A DNA stretch of 64,000 nt, from NCBI GenBank assembly GCA_009760855.2, contig WPIO01000016.1:4919001-4983000 (forward strand), read 5' to 3'. The notes below the pieces were generated by a model. It saw only the letters and a list, made by a program, of their open reading frames with translations, had not been told where the DNA came from and searched no databases. This document shows, piece by piece, positions 53,340 through 64,000 of the stretch. The position numbers were made by a program, and so were the translations under genes. This DNA comes from Cristatella mucedo. Taxonomy: Eukaryota; Bryozoa; Phylactolaemata; Cristatellidae. Position 1 is the first letter of the stretch. Each line of letters starts with the position of its first letter.

Positions 53340-54620
53340 AAAATGTGAGGCACCGGGATTTTTGATAACTACACCCGATCGTCTCGGCATTGACACCACC
53401 AGCTTCCAGCACGTTTCTAGAGGAATTAATGCCTTGCAATCCTTCAAAACCTCGAAGAACTCGTCGGGTTTCATGCGCGGGAGAGCTCTGAACCTTAAAG
53501 CGTGGTAGACTTCACCCCACAGATGCTCTATTGGGTCGAATTCTGGGGCTTGGCTTGGTCACTGCATGACCTCAATCGGCTCGAAGCCACAAACAGCAGG
53601 TTCGTGAAAAACTGTTTAACCTCCACAGCAGTAAGCTTCGTATCGTTGTCATACTGCCGAAAGAAATCGAGAAATTTCGTCTGCTGAAGAAATCCTGAAG
53701 AATGTAAGCAGACGAAAAGCCAATATTCTGCACACTCTGTCAAGAAAGACATTCTAATTCACGATTCCTTATATCCTATGCAGCCGCCCAACACTGGAAG
53801 TTGAGAAGCAACCCCATACCTTAGTACACCTTGACCAACGAATTTCACGGTCTTTTGTAGGCGAACGTCCAGGTAGGCTTCACTCATTCGCCAGCAAACG
53901 TAATTCCTCCTTTGTCACAGTCAAAGAGATTAAATTTGGACTCGCCGGTCTACAGCACTCTGCTCCATTGTGTATCTGCCCAGTGCAAGCAAAATCCAGC
54001 CTTGCTTTTTCGTGATGCACAGTAAACAATGACTTGCACTTGGTCACCCATGCAATTAGCTGTTGTTCGTTAAGCCTACTGTTCACGGTATTTTTTCCCG
54101 AGCTGGTTTGACCCAGCGGTTAAGGTGCTCCATGCCCCGACCAAGGTCTGGCCGAGGTCGTAAGCTCTTGCCCCGTGGCATATGTGAAGCCCATGAATAG
54201 AGATCAAATTCTCTTAGGGTGTTATACAAATTAATTATATTATATATTAAATCTTTTGGCTTACGACCGTTCCGGCAGCTTGACAGAGACTCTTGCAGTG
54301 CATTTTATAGTGTACAAAATGCCCTTCAGAGCCATGCTTTTGAGGAGCCGGTTACTCGAGGGCGACCCGAGAGTGCAGTGCCCCTGTGCTACCATAGTCC
54401 AGGTGTTTCCTAATAACAATCCTAACAGTGCCCTCAGATAGCTTCAGAAGCCTCGCGATTTCTCAGTTTGAATGGCCATCTCCATGCAGCGACATCAAAA
54501 CTGCTCTTGTGCTGTCACAAAGCTATTCAACTAGTGGCTTTTTCCGGTCTCCATTACAAGGGACAAAATTGCATATGTTGGCCTCAAAATGTCAAGAAGA
54601 CATCCGAGTACCTTAGCTCA
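53340..54620 (-). pseudogene. Tc1-like transposase relic, split by a SINE-A
   Basis: On the minus strand, from high to low coordinates: an HTH region (EIARL, LSEGTVRIVIRKH), the KARLDFA segment, ESKFNLFD with a degraded flank, DNDTKLTAVEVKQFFTNLL around the second catalytic Asp, and the C-terminal MKPDEFFEVLKD, LETCWKLVVSMPRRSGVVIK. This is the order and spacing of Tc1/mariner (IS630) transposases. Stops and frameshifts interrupt it in several places, and a SINE-A sits in the middle (54098-54245). Terminal inverted repeats were not identified. It is inactive. Confidence 0.88.
54098..54245 (+). mobile_element. SINE-A inserted in the Tc1-like relic
   Basis: gagctggtttgacccagcgg, gccgaggtcgtaagctcttg, tail cccatgaatagagatcaaat and aaattaattatat. 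An extra CATG-containing insertion is in the head (gtgctccatgccccgac). Confidence 0.87.
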
Positions 54621-56000
54621 TCACTGGCAGAGGCATGTCGGTGACGAAACGGGACAAAAATAGGTTCTGCTGAGTAGCACCCAAGAGAGGATGGAATGGT
54701 CACGTGACTGTACCTGCCCACGTGCTTGCCGTTGACCAAAATAAACAGCAAACTGCAACTAAAGCCAAAATTATATTGACAATAGTTACAATTTAATAAC
54801 TAATGTAGCATAATGACAAATTGTTACAATTCAATAACTAGTGCAGCATAATGACTTACTCGAGTGCGGCTTCTTGCAACAACCGAACTTGGACCAATGG
54901 ACAAGGTGCGTAGAAACTTATGGAGGGCCGTGTCTCTACTCTTGTCTAATTCGATATGCAATATGACACTCTATAATCCACCTCAGGTTCAATGTACTAA
55001 AGTTCTTGCCCAATCAAGCAACGGAAGGGTAAATAACCTAATTGGAACATATGGAGTAGCAGGGCATTGCAGTTCAAGTCATTAGCTTAAGTGCCTCGGA
55101 ATGGTCGAGACAAGCAAATGGTAGCAGGAGAATGGTTAGCACGTGTTGCCTTCGGTGCAAGCATGTTGAATTCAACATCCTAGACCTGCAAGGCATATTC
55201 TGCACTTGCTAGAGCTAAGTACGGAGGGTTTAGTTTGTTCAAATGGCTCAATCACATACTCGTTTCACCAACGGAGAAGTTCGCTCGACCACAGCACCTC
55301 CGGCTATCCCAATTGCACACGGCATGCTAATAGCAGTGACAACCGAAGACTGCTCACACCTCGAGGCACTAGCTGGCACTTATGCACACTTACACCACCA
55401 GGAATGTGGCGATGGATGCTTCGAGGGCTTGAAGCGAAGAGCAGTAAGTGCAAGCAAAGTGCAATCAGGCTCGGCAAAGTCGAGGCATTGCTGCTCCACA
55501 AATAACGATTATCAGCTATGCTTCCCCAGGGTGCAATCAGGCTCATTGGCTAAAACTCGAGAGCCCCTCTCAAAATTCAACGACCGGGTACAACCGTAGG
55601 TCAACGTCTGGAGATGTCATCGTCCCACACAGCGACAGAATACCAGCAATACCGGAAATATAACTACCATGGTGACCCTGCAAATGCTGAGCAGAGGCAT
55701 CTATCATGTTCCTCTCAACTAGAAGTACAATCTTCAGATTACCTTACTGAAAGTAACCCTGTGGCTTTCTAGATGCACTCCCTCATTACTGTATCAGCTA
55801 ACTCAGAATTATGCAAAAAGCAGACACTTTGCAGCTGGTAACAGCACTTCCTCAGTCTGTAAAAAATATGCGGGGCTGCTTGGGGAGGCTTCGCCATGAC
55901 TGACCCGGCCGAACTGAAGAATGCAAGTTCAGGACGACCGGCAGGTCGTCCTTGCTGATGATCACCCGCCCGACGACTACTACAACACCGACAAACAGCA
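54621..56000. other. Nothing secure recognised
   Basis: Short open frames only. A minus-strand stretch at 55400-55465 reads TALRFKPSKHPSP, faintly like the N-terminal HhH of MUS81 (ALRSL..YPLPL), but nothing around it supports this. Confidence 0.35.
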
Positions 56001-56004
56001 ACAA

Positions 56005-56278
56005 AGTTTGGGCTTGCTTAGATAAGAATCCCGAAGCCAATCGGGTTCAGGCATTTGTGATATCCAATATGGACTTCTGTAAATCACAACTAAAGGTCTT
56101 TCTGCTTGTAGTATAAGGCGATTATAGTTGCTGGACACAGTGTACCTCTACAGTTGTGCTTGTTGTCATTGAGCATGCTACCACTAATCATTCAATCGTG
56201 CTTCTTTTGCAGCAAATGTGCAGTGCCTAGAAAAAGATTGAGTTATGTGAGCATGCTATAATAAATGTATTATTATTA
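56005..56278 (+). mobile_element. LINE-A, old fragment with internal deletion
   Basis: Codons for [15 protein letters not shown] (gcttgcttagataagaatcc) jump to the 3' tail (cattcaatcgtgcttctttt, cagtgcctagaaaaagattg) and an ATT tail. Confidence 0.8.
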
Positions 56279-56287
56279 TTTGTATTA

Positions 56288-56775
56288 TTAAAGCTGGCCT
56301 TATCTGTGGTGAACGCTGCAACTGTCACACTAGACTACTTCTCACCGATCTGCACTGATTCCCCATCATGTAGCCCATTGACCTCATGGTTATGTCTCTC
56401 ACCTACAGGTCTGTTCATTCTATTGCTCTGGCCTACCTATCAGAAATACTTCCTAATGAGGCTTCCCCGTCATACTGCCTACTCCTAAACCGGGAGATTA
56501 GTTGTGCCTCTAACCGCTCAAATCTTGTTGAGACTGCGCTTTTAGTTCCTATGCTCCTTAAGCCCAGAACTACAATCCTACTGACATCACGCCATCCTCT
56601 GACTTGACAATATTTAAAAAGAAACTAAAACCCACCTGCTTCTAACAGCACTTGCTCCATGCATGTGAATTGTCTCTTACTTGCTCATGCATGCCGTATT
56701 GTGCATCTTCTGCTAATCAATTGACAGGCTTCCTTTCCAGCATGTGCAAAGAGTCTATTTAAGATCTCGATAAAG
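56288..56775 (+). mobile_element. LINE-A, old fragment
   Basis: Diverged C-terminal codons (ctacttctcaccgatctgca, VMSLTYRSVHSIALAYLSEI, LPNEA) and a degraded 3' UTR. Confidence 0.82.
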
Positions 56776-57365
56776 AACTCTAGTTTGCTCAGATGTGCTA
56801 GCATGTGTTTATATGTGTTTATTTATAGCATTTTTATAACAACTATTGTTAGTGCTGATGCTTGGTCCTCGTTCAATTTCAGGCCGTGCCCTCAAAGCAC
56901 TGTTCTCTTTCTCATGGCTCACGAGCACTGTCCTACTCACAACAGAGGCTACATTCGACGGAATGGTCCCTAACGATTGTATGCAATCAACTCAAATTAT
57001 TACTCAATTATGCACATCTCTCTGCATGTGATTCTCATTCTCTGTGCAGACCCTCCTTAGGTATAAAAAATCGACTCTGAATAGCAAAATAAATATTCTA
57101 CCTTTTAACCCTTGACAATGATGCAGTCTGCTTCCTCACACCTTATGCTCAATCCTCAACCCAAGCACTATCAGGTGGAGTGCTACAACACGATGCTAGC
57201 CAAAAGTCCATATGAATGGGCTCAGCTGACTAAACCAACTTATAACCTTGCTCGGATGCCTGCAGACTGTAAGCTACTATGTGCATGCTTGATAAGCACA
57301 CACAAAATCACGAGTGACTGACTATACATCAGCTGGCATACGATGGCTACCGTAGGTAATAGCTA
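56776..57365. other. Nothing recognised
   Basis: A plus frame at 57112-57321 (69 codons) has no recognisable content. Confidence 0.4.
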
Positions 57366-57490
57366 TCCATTTTGCAGAGGCTAGGGTTAAGGAGCTTGCA
57401 TTTCACGACTCAGGTTCGAGTCTTGAAGCAGGCAGCTATTTATTGCCCACTGCAAACAGGAGAGATAGTCTCTGTGGCTCTTCCACCTGC
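57366..57490 (+). mobile_element. SINE-B, diverged
   Basis: ggctagggttaaggagcttg, ctcaggttcgagtcttgaag, gcccactgcaaacaggagag. Confidence 0.75.
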
Positions 57491-57491
57491 T

Positions 57492-57675
57492 ATATTGGTG
57501 AGTCGTAATGGCATACTAGGTAAGGCGGTTGCTTTTCACGACCTCGGACCCGAGGTCGTGGGTTCGAATCCTTTGGTGGGCGATCCTTTATCGCTACCGC
57601 AAGCGGTGGTGATAGCCGTAAAGGCTCTTCTGTCGCTATACAAAAAGAGGCTGCTAAATCAGCTAGGATTAATTA
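57492..57675 (+). mobile_element. SINE-B, best-preserved copy
   Basis: Head gagtcgtaatggcatactag and gaggtcgtgggttcgaatcc (canonical B box), body ccgcaagcggtggtgatag, tail hairpin agccgtaaaggct with an outer atagc...gctat pairing, and an end in aaatcagctagg. Confidence 0.92.
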
Positions 57676-57835
57676 ATTATATAAACATAATTATAATATA
57701 AATAAAATATTATAATAATATATGAAAATATATGAATATACAAAAACATATCTATATGTCTATAGATATGTTTGCATCTATATAATATATCTATAATATT
57801 GATAAATATATAGAGAGAGACAGATATAAATGAGG
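57676..57835. repeat. AT-rich low-complexity tract
   Basis: Repeated aaatata/tatatc words, probably expanded from the SINE-B A/T-rich end. Confidence 0.8.
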
Positions 57836-58404
57836 CTGTGGATTCGGCTACCGTTTACTTTTTAATTTTTCTTTTATGAAAACAACATAGCGGAATCACA
57901 GATGCACAATCCAAAAATGCTGGTGTCAACCTTCAACCACCAAAACCCAACCGTAAACCATCTTCTTATCTCAGGCAAGCACTTTCAGTAGTGACCTTTG
58001 CGGCAATGCAGCAAATCCATCCCCACAGTAATATTCATCCCCACAGGACTCTTCACTTTCCTTTCCTAGCTCTATCTCAATTGTGGCCTTCAAGCCTACC
58101 GCTGATGACCTCATCTCGAAGGTCATCCACCAGTCTAATCAGACCACTAGCCCTCGAGATGTCATACTATTGAGGTGCTACATTTCCTGCTGCTCACCAT
58201 AACTAACAAACATGTCCTCAATTCCAGGATTCGTGACAGCATCCTTCAAACAGCTGCTTGCCATTCCACTAATTACGAACTGAACTCTAGTCAAGGAGTC
58301 AGTTAATAACTTTTGTCTAATTAATCTCTCTCCTGAATTATATAAAAGATAATCGAGCAAGTAGTAGCACAACAGCAAAATTCTTGCGTAATACAAACAT
58401 TAAA
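57836..58404. other. Nothing recognised
   Basis: No exon or element identified. Confidence 0.4.
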
Positions 58405-58560
58405 TCAACCCAGTAAGTTCAGACCTGGATTTAGAGCAAATCCTTCCACAGGTCAGCACAACTAAGTGCATACTCAGGAACGCTGATTCTGGTGGCATCT
58501 CTGGTAGGTAGTTTTGCTCGACCTTTCAGCAGCGTTTGATACGATTGATCCCCACTCTTT
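58405..58560 (+). mobile_element. LINE RT N-terminal fragment
   Basis: Codons resembling FRPGFRANPST and, after a shift, [12 protein letters not shown]: the start of the RT domain of a LINE-A-type element. This part is rarely present in the window because most copies are truncated further 3'. Confidence 0.75.
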
Positions 58561-58711
58561 CGTCATTCCCGGAAATTCACGTCGAGCACGATTGAAAGTC
58601 ATGATAAAGACATGTCATTCTTACCAGAAACTTTAACATATTATAGCAGCAGAAAGATCGCAATAATTTAAACCAGTTGCTAATAGCTACCATTACAAAC
58701 TGCAGCACAGA

Positions 58712-58714
<3 letters not shown>

Positions 58715-58745
<31 letters not shown>

Positions 58746-59210
58746 GGACATTTGTATAGCACGAAGAAAGAACTAAGTCTCTTTCTGGGGGCTTTACAAC
58801 TAACTGCAATAGAATCAATAAGCAAAGGTTAATGGCACGTAAGATATTATGCTTAAGACAACCATGAAAGCAGGCAAGCAGCATGCTTAGGCCAGCATGC
58901 TAAAGTACACAAAAAAAAGACAAACCGGACCATCGACTAGTAGGTCCTCTGGCAAAACTAGCACTGAATCATGCACAGGTAAGCAAGCGAAGCAAACGGA
59001 ACAAGAACAGTTCAATGACGCAAAGGGAAAGCTGACCGGAACAGAGGTACGTTTGGCTTAGACTTGAGTGATGCTAAGTCATCGCAGGTAGCGACAGAGA
59101 CACGAAGCGAGTCCCAGACTGAAGGCGCATATGAGCTGGAGGCCCAGTCAACGAAAGATTAAAATTCAGTGCGAGGGACAGCGAGACTACTAGAAACCGG
59201 GGAACGCATG

Positions 59211-59277
<67 letters not shown>

Positions 59278-59460
59278 ACACCGGAGGAGCAACGAGGACG
59301 GAAAAGTAGACTAGTGCAAAAGCGACCTGTACGGCAAGTATCAACCTTGTTAAGACAAACAGACGAAAAGAGAAGACGATAAATCAAAGCTGTTCAGTAG
59401 CACTGGGCACGGACAAATGCAGTTAAAATACAGGCAGAGAAAATATCACTGCCGAAACTG
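58715..59460 (-). mobile_element. LINE-A-related, diverged copy with GA expansion
   Basis: (AAT)n tail at 58716-58745, hairpin-like gtatagcacgaagaaagaac, and diverged C-terminal codons (gcgagtcccagactgaaggc, ggcccagtcaacgaaagatt). A pure (GA)n run at 59214-59276 splits it. It may be a sister subfamily. Confidence 0.7.
59214..59276. repeat. (GA)n microsatellite
   Basis: About 31 uninterrupted GA units. Confidence 0.97.
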
Positions 59461-59561
59461 CAAATTATTTTTAATTAGCCCTACAATCCAACTATGACAG
59501 CAACATGAACATAACATGAATTCGGATACAGTATATACTACTGATGAACCAATCCAAACTT

Positions 59562-59707
59562 AATAATAATAATAATAATAATGTACTTGATAAAGCGCCC
59601 TCAGAGAACTTAATCTCTTTATAGGCGCTTTACATTTGCTGCAAAGAGAAATGCAATTAAATGGTTAGTAAAATCATGCTTGAAAAACAAACAAAATGAA
59701 TAACATG

Positions 59708-59709
<2 letters not shown>
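59562..59709 (-). mobile_element. Extra LINE-A 3' tail (doubled-tail subfamily)
   Basis: A full 3' tail unit with hairpin, joined at gaataacatggttaataata to the tail of the following element. Structure and junction are the same as at 6251-6399. Confidence 0.9.
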
Positions 59710-59738
<29 letters not shown>

Positions 59739-61137
59739 TTGCACTTGATAAAGCGCCCTCAGAGAACTCAATCTCTTTCTAGGCGCTTTACATTTGCTGC
59801 AAAGTTATATACAATTGAATAGTAAGTAAAATCATACTTGAAAAACAAACAAAATGAATAATATGGTTAGGGGTGACATGTACAGGGTCAACATGCAAAT
59901 GTGGTTAGTGGCAGCATGCACAGTGTCAGCACGCACAAGCACATCAAGGACGAATCACAGGGACCCACTAAATGCTGTCCTAAATAGGTGTGTTTTTAAG
60001 TTTCTTTTAAATGTGGTCAGGTCATGGGATGTTCTGACGCAGGTCGGGAGGGAGTTCCAGGCTTTGGGAGCATACGAGCTGAATGCACGGTCTCCAAAGG
60101 ATTTAAGGTTTGCACGAGGTATTTCCAGACTGTTGGATTCCGAAAAGCGGGTGGTACGATGCTTGGCCTGATGGGGTAGTATATCTGAAAGATAGGCTGG
60201 AGCCATAGAATGAAGAGACCTAAAAGTGAGCGACAAAACCTTGAAGTCAATCCGTTGCTTGACTGGTAGCCAGTGCAGGTCGGCGAGAAGTGGAGTAATG
60301 TGGCAACTGCGACGCTCACGACAGGCAAGCCTAGCTGCCGAGTTTTGCACAAGCTGCAATCGCCTGATCGCACATGCTGGTAGGCCAGTGAGCAGTGAGT
60401 TGCAGAAGTCGAGACGAGATGTCGCGAATGCATGAACCAACTTGGACGTGGTATCCTTATCTAAACAAGCCCGATTTTTAGCAATGTTATGAAGCTGAAA
60501 ATAGGCAGATTTGACTATGGAGCTGATATGGTCGTCTAACAAGAGGTTGCTTTGGAATATGACACCTAGATTTCGAGCTGATTCAAGTGGAGATATGCTG
60601 GCTGAGCCAATTTTGAGCGTCAGCCTTTCCAATTTCTGAATCACACTGGGTTTGCCCATAACTAGTAAGTTAGTTTTGTCATCGTTTAGTTTTAGAAAAT
60701 TTGCTGCCATCCATGTGCGGATGTCATCAATACATGCAGCAAGCGAGTTTAGAGAATCTGAGGTGCTCGAAGGCTGGGAGGGATCGAAGCAAAGGTACAA
60801 CTGAGTGTCATCCGCATAGAAGTGAAAGCCTAGATTGTGCTTGGCAATCACATCGGCAAGAGGAAGAGTATAAACCGTGAAAAGAACCGGACCTAGCACT
60901 GAGCCCTGAGGTACTCCATATTTCAGAGGTACTTCATATGATCTTTGTCCATTCACATCAATACTCTGGAGTCTCCCACTGAGATAGGATCTGAACCATT
61001 GCAGAGCAGTGCCAGTGATGCCCAGGTGAGATGAGAGGCGCTCTAGAAGAACTTTGTGATCGATGGTGTCAAAAACTGCCGAAAGATCAAGAAAAACAAG
61101 CAGAGACACTCTACCCATTTCTGCATTCCTAAGTATT
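59710..61137 (-). mobile_element. LINE-A, best-preserved copy, intact RT/C-terminal frame
   Basis: Minus-strand CR1/L2-like LINE, 5'-truncated at 61137 inside the RT domain. One uninterrupted frame holds [59 protein letters not shown], catalytic [31 protein letters not shown], then the C-terminal [20 protein letters not shown] and [19 protein letters not shown], ending at 59955. No stop or frameshift occurs, so the insertion is recent. The endonuclease domain and ORF1 are absent. The frame continues upstream into non-LINE sequence (61138-61283). Confidence 0.96.
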
Positions 61138-61169
61138 GAAGAAGAAGGCCAGCAGATTGCTCTTCTCAC

Positions 61170-61284
61170 CTGAGTGTCACACGGCTGAGAAGCTAAGCAG
61201 CCACTGAGAGCAGCTCCAGAAACGCTGGGAGCAGGAATGAAAGCAGACGAAGCTGTTGAGCAATGCTTAGGCCTGCTTTCCATG
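61170..61284 (-). CDS. Possible host exon next to the LINE-A insertion
   Basis: Between an AG acceptor (GGCATTAG) and a near-perfect donor (CACTCAG followed by GTGAGA), the minus strand is open: MESRPKHCSTASSAFIPAPS, VSGAALSGCLASQPCDTQ. Its composition (Ser, Ala, Pro) fits a disordered linker, and strand and position would suit an upstream MUS81 exon, but there is no diagnostic homology. The polypyrimidine tract is poor. It may not be an exon. Confidence 0.2.
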
Positions 61285-62619
61285 CTAATGCCTATAAGTC
61301 ATGAACATAGGTTACAGGCAAGGAATCGAAGCAAGCACTTAAGCATCAAGCAATAACAATAACTAATGCTGCGACCACAAACAGTGAAGCTGGGAACTTG
61401 CGACTGGTCAAGGCACAACACAGTGACAACCATCTTCTTACAGCTACCTCCTGCTGTCACCGCAGCAAGCTTGCATTATTGACTGACGGTATGCACATGC
61501 AGATATGAGGCTATAGAGATTGAGGAGTGTTTCGCCAAGCTAGAAGAGAAATCGCTGTGCCACGACTTTGGCTTCAGACCTCGTTTAGAAGGTTCTGGCC
61601 TTCTTGATATTTCTCTATCTTTTATCCTAACTGTTATTAAGCGTTCAAAGAGCAGCAAGGCTGCCTGCCGTTTTTATGCGAGTTCCTAACACAAAGGAAT
61701 CATGAGAAGTGTGCTTTGGTTTTAAGGCAAGAAAACAGCACGGCTTGATAGGTACAGAGCTGGCTGCGGACGCAATCCATCCCGAAAAGAATCTTTTTTC
61801 TCTTTTATGGGTGGACACCTTTACCCATGGCTATTGGATAGGGAGTATGCCCTAGAATAACCCAATGTGGCATATCCCCTTTTCTTTTGACAGGTTGCCT
61901 ATGGAAAGTCAAAAGCCAGGCGAAGTCTTATTTAGTCTAATCATGGCTAAGACCCATTCTTTTATCGCCAACCTCCTCATCAGAACAGTCCAGCCGTAGG
62001 AGCTCCAAGTATAAACGAGTCATAAAAACGTGGTAAGTCTCGATCAACCTGACACCTAGCTATCATCGGCCATTCTGCTTAATGATGGTGGACCATTAAC
62101 GATAGCTGTGATTGATTTTTTAAATATCACTGCAGTAAGTACCAGCCAAAAAGTACGACGTCCCGGTCCCAATGGCATAACCCCTAAACTAGGAAGAAAG
62201 TGGGAACAAAAACGACGATATGAATTTTGCTAAAAGAGCAGGTGGCCTTTCAGCACCTCAATCCTCAACGTAAGGATGTGCAGAATGGGCTTCTGTATGT
62301 GCATGTCTAATAAGATCACAAGGAAGTCTTGGTTGAATAAAAGTCGTATCCTTCATATCATACTGATATATTTGCTGCTGAAAAAGCCACCATTTAATTA
62401 ACTCTACCTTGAGGTAAATGCATGCAGTACAGTTTGGCTTGCAAAATTGGAAAGCTTGTTAGATGAGTAGGCAGGTGACTATAAAGATTTCCGGTGTGCT
62501 AAGGTCTATGCCTATTGTAAGAGCAGGACACAAGGTGGCACGGAGTAATCTTAAAAGGGTATCCTGGTATACTACACGACGTGCTGCTATTGTGTGACTA
62601 CTGCAGTGCACAAGTACAT
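61285..62619. other. Nothing recognised
   Basis: No exon, LINE or SINE identified. Open frames are short. Confidence 0.4.
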
Positions 62620-63834
62620 GAATGGACAAAGATCTGAAATATGGGGTACCTCAGGGATCCGTGCTAGGTTCGGTTCTTTTCACGGTTTATACTCTCCCTC
62701 TTGCTGATGTGATAGCCAAGCACCATCTGAACTTTCACTTCTATGCGGATGACAATCCGTTGCAACTTGGCTTTGATCCCTTCCAGCCTCCGAGACCACG
62801 AATTCTCTCCACTCGCTGCATGTATCGATGACATCCGCACATGGATGGCAGCAAATTTTCTAAAACTAAACGATAATAAAACTAACTTACTAGTTATGGG
62901 CAAACCCAGTGTTATTCAGAAATTGGAAAGGCTGACGCTCAAAATTGGCTCAGCCAGCATATCTCCTGTTGAATCAGCTCGAAATCTAGGTGTCATATTC
63001 CAAAGCGACCTCTCGTTAGACGATTATATCAGCTCCACAGTCAAATCTGCCTATTTTCAGCTTCATAACATTGCTAAAAATCGGGCTTGTTTAGATAAGG
63101 ATACCACGTCCAAGTTGGTCCAGGCATTCGTGACATCCCGTCTCGACTTCTGCAACTCACAGCTTACTGGCCTACCAGCATGTGCGATCAAGCGATTGCA
63201 GCTGGTGCAAAACTCCGCAGCTAGGCTTGTCTGTCGTGAGCGTCGCAGTTGCCACATCACACCACTTCTCGCCGACCTGCACTGGCTACCAATCAAGCAA
63301 CGGATTGACTTCAAGGTTTTGTAGCTCACTTTTAGGTCCCTTCATTCCTTAGCTCCAGCCTATCTCTCAGATATACTACCCCATCAGGCCAAGCATCGTA
63401 CCACCCGCTTTTCGGTCCAACAGTCTACAAATACCTCGTGCAAACCTTAAATCCTTTGGAGACCGTGCATTTAGTTCGTATGCTCCCAATGCCTGGAACT
63501 CCCTCCCAACTTGCGTCAGAACATCCCATGACCTGACCACATTTAAAAAGAACTTAAAAACACACCTATGTAGGACAGCATTTAGTGGGTCCCTGTGATT
63601 CGTCCTTCACGTGCTTTGCGTGCTGACACTGTGCATGCTGCCACTAACCACATTTGCATGCTGACCCTGCGCATGTCACCCCTAACCATATTATTCATGT
63701 TGTTTGTTTATCAAGCATGATATTACTCACCATTCAATTGCATTTCCCTTTGCAGCAAATGTAAAGCGCCTAGAAAGAGATTGAGTTCTCTGTGGGCGCT
63801 TTATCAAGTGCATTATTATTATTATTATTATTAT
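62620..63834 (+). mobile_element. LINE-A, 1.2-kb recent copy
   Basis: Plus-strand copy starting at [20 protein letters not shown], with FHFYADDNPLQL (the Thr and Gln after the ADD are altered), a short frameshift near 62800, then a 193-codon frame through [14 protein letters not shown] to a stop where a Ser codon became TAG (63324). It has a perfect hairpin (63763-63802) and eight ATT units. Confidence 0.96.
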
Positions 63835-64000
63835 TAAGTAGCACAGATTCAGTGGAATTCCTTAACAGCCACCAGCAAATGAAGGAAATTACAAATAATG
63901 CAACAATGCCATTTCATAATGACTTCTGCAAGCTTACATTTCAGCCACTATGTAGTAGTCTCATAAAACCACTTCGGCATAAACAGAACTAGCTACAAAT
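63835..64000. other. Flank after LINE-A, unresolved
   Basis: The minus strand contains RNSTESVLL, faintly like the RANHSTESTLLRVYNDL segment of LINE-A upstream of the RT. The surrounding codons do not match. It might be an older LINE into which the 62620 copy inserted, or chance. Confidence 0.25.

Noticed and set aside
55400-55465. ALRFKPSKHPSP on minus as the MUS81 N-terminal HhH exon
   Set aside because: The similarity is limited to about six residues, and the flanking codons and splice sites do not fit.
54841-56040. Short plus and minus frames (for example 55206-55599 and 55852-56040) as genes
   Set aside because: No domain, no splice-supported continuation. The DNA is probably intronic.
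57492-57570. True tRNA genes at the SINE-B and SINE-A heads
   Set aside because: The heads recur many times with the same non-tRNA tails, and I could not fit convincing acceptor and anticodon stems. They are SINE promoters.
63835-64000. Continuation of a nested older LINE (RNSTESVLL on minus)
   Set aside because: Only one short motif matches and the neighbouring residues do not. Kept as an unresolved flank.

Overview
This window is animal nuclear DNA, probably from an invertebrate; the species cannot be fixed from the sequence. The evidence is two widely conserved eukaryotic genes broken into short exons with GT-AG introns, plus dense non-LTR retrotransposons, tRNA-derived SINEs, Tc1-like transposon relics and microsatellites. 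There are no bacterial-style gene arrays.

Two host genes, both on the minus strand, can be read. (1) A kynurenine aminotransferase / cysteine-S-conjugate beta-lyase (KYAT1/KYAT3 family). Five exons between 8520 and 349 join in perfect phase; the C-terminal half, including the PLP lysine, lies beyond the left edge. A possible first exon with a mitochondrial-type leader is at 10878-10961 in a CpG-rich stretch, but the short exon linking it to the rest was not found. (2) The structure-specific endonuclease subunit MUS81. Eleven exons between 50226 and 27616 are all in phase. They encode part of the N-terminal region, the winged helix, a long serine-rich linker, the complete ERCC4/XPF nuclease (GDF and ERKRLDD motifs intact) and the first part of the C-terminal (HhH)2 domain. 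Its N-terminal HhH exons were not found, and its last exon is only tentatively placed near 23.6 kb.

Almost everything else is repeats. The main family (here LINE-A) is a CR1/L2-like LINE. About 25 to 30 5'-truncated pieces lie in both orientations and end in a conserved hairpin followed by (ATT)n. A second LINE (LINE-B) is present as C-terminal/3' pieces. SINE-A has a tRNA-like head and a tail that copies the LINE-A hairpin; SINE-B has a different tRNA-like head with a canonical B box and its own tail hairpin. Two degenerate Tc1/mariner transposases, an inverted-repeat-flanked element at about 49.1-49.7 kb, an 18-bp and a 29-bp minisatellite, and long CT, GA, TA and TG runs complete the picture.

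Layout: 0.3-8.5 kb KYAT exons, with introns full of SINE-B and LINE-A; 10.4-12.4 kb CpG-rich putative KYAT 5' region; 12.4-23.5 kb intergenic repeats; 23.5-50.2 kb MUS81, with introns carrying LINE-A, LINE-B, a Tc1 relic and the 18-bp minisatellite; 50-64 kb repeats, probably MUS81 upstream introns, with the best-preserved LINE-A copy (59.7-61.1 kb).

The most interesting observations are the shared SINE/LINE 3' hairpin, a SINE-A whose tail abuts a MUS81 3' splice site, two LINE-A copies that inherit the same doubled 3' tail, two head-to-head LINE-A pairs, and a 442-codon open frame in which non-LINE sequence with a splice donor runs into a LINE reverse transcriptase.
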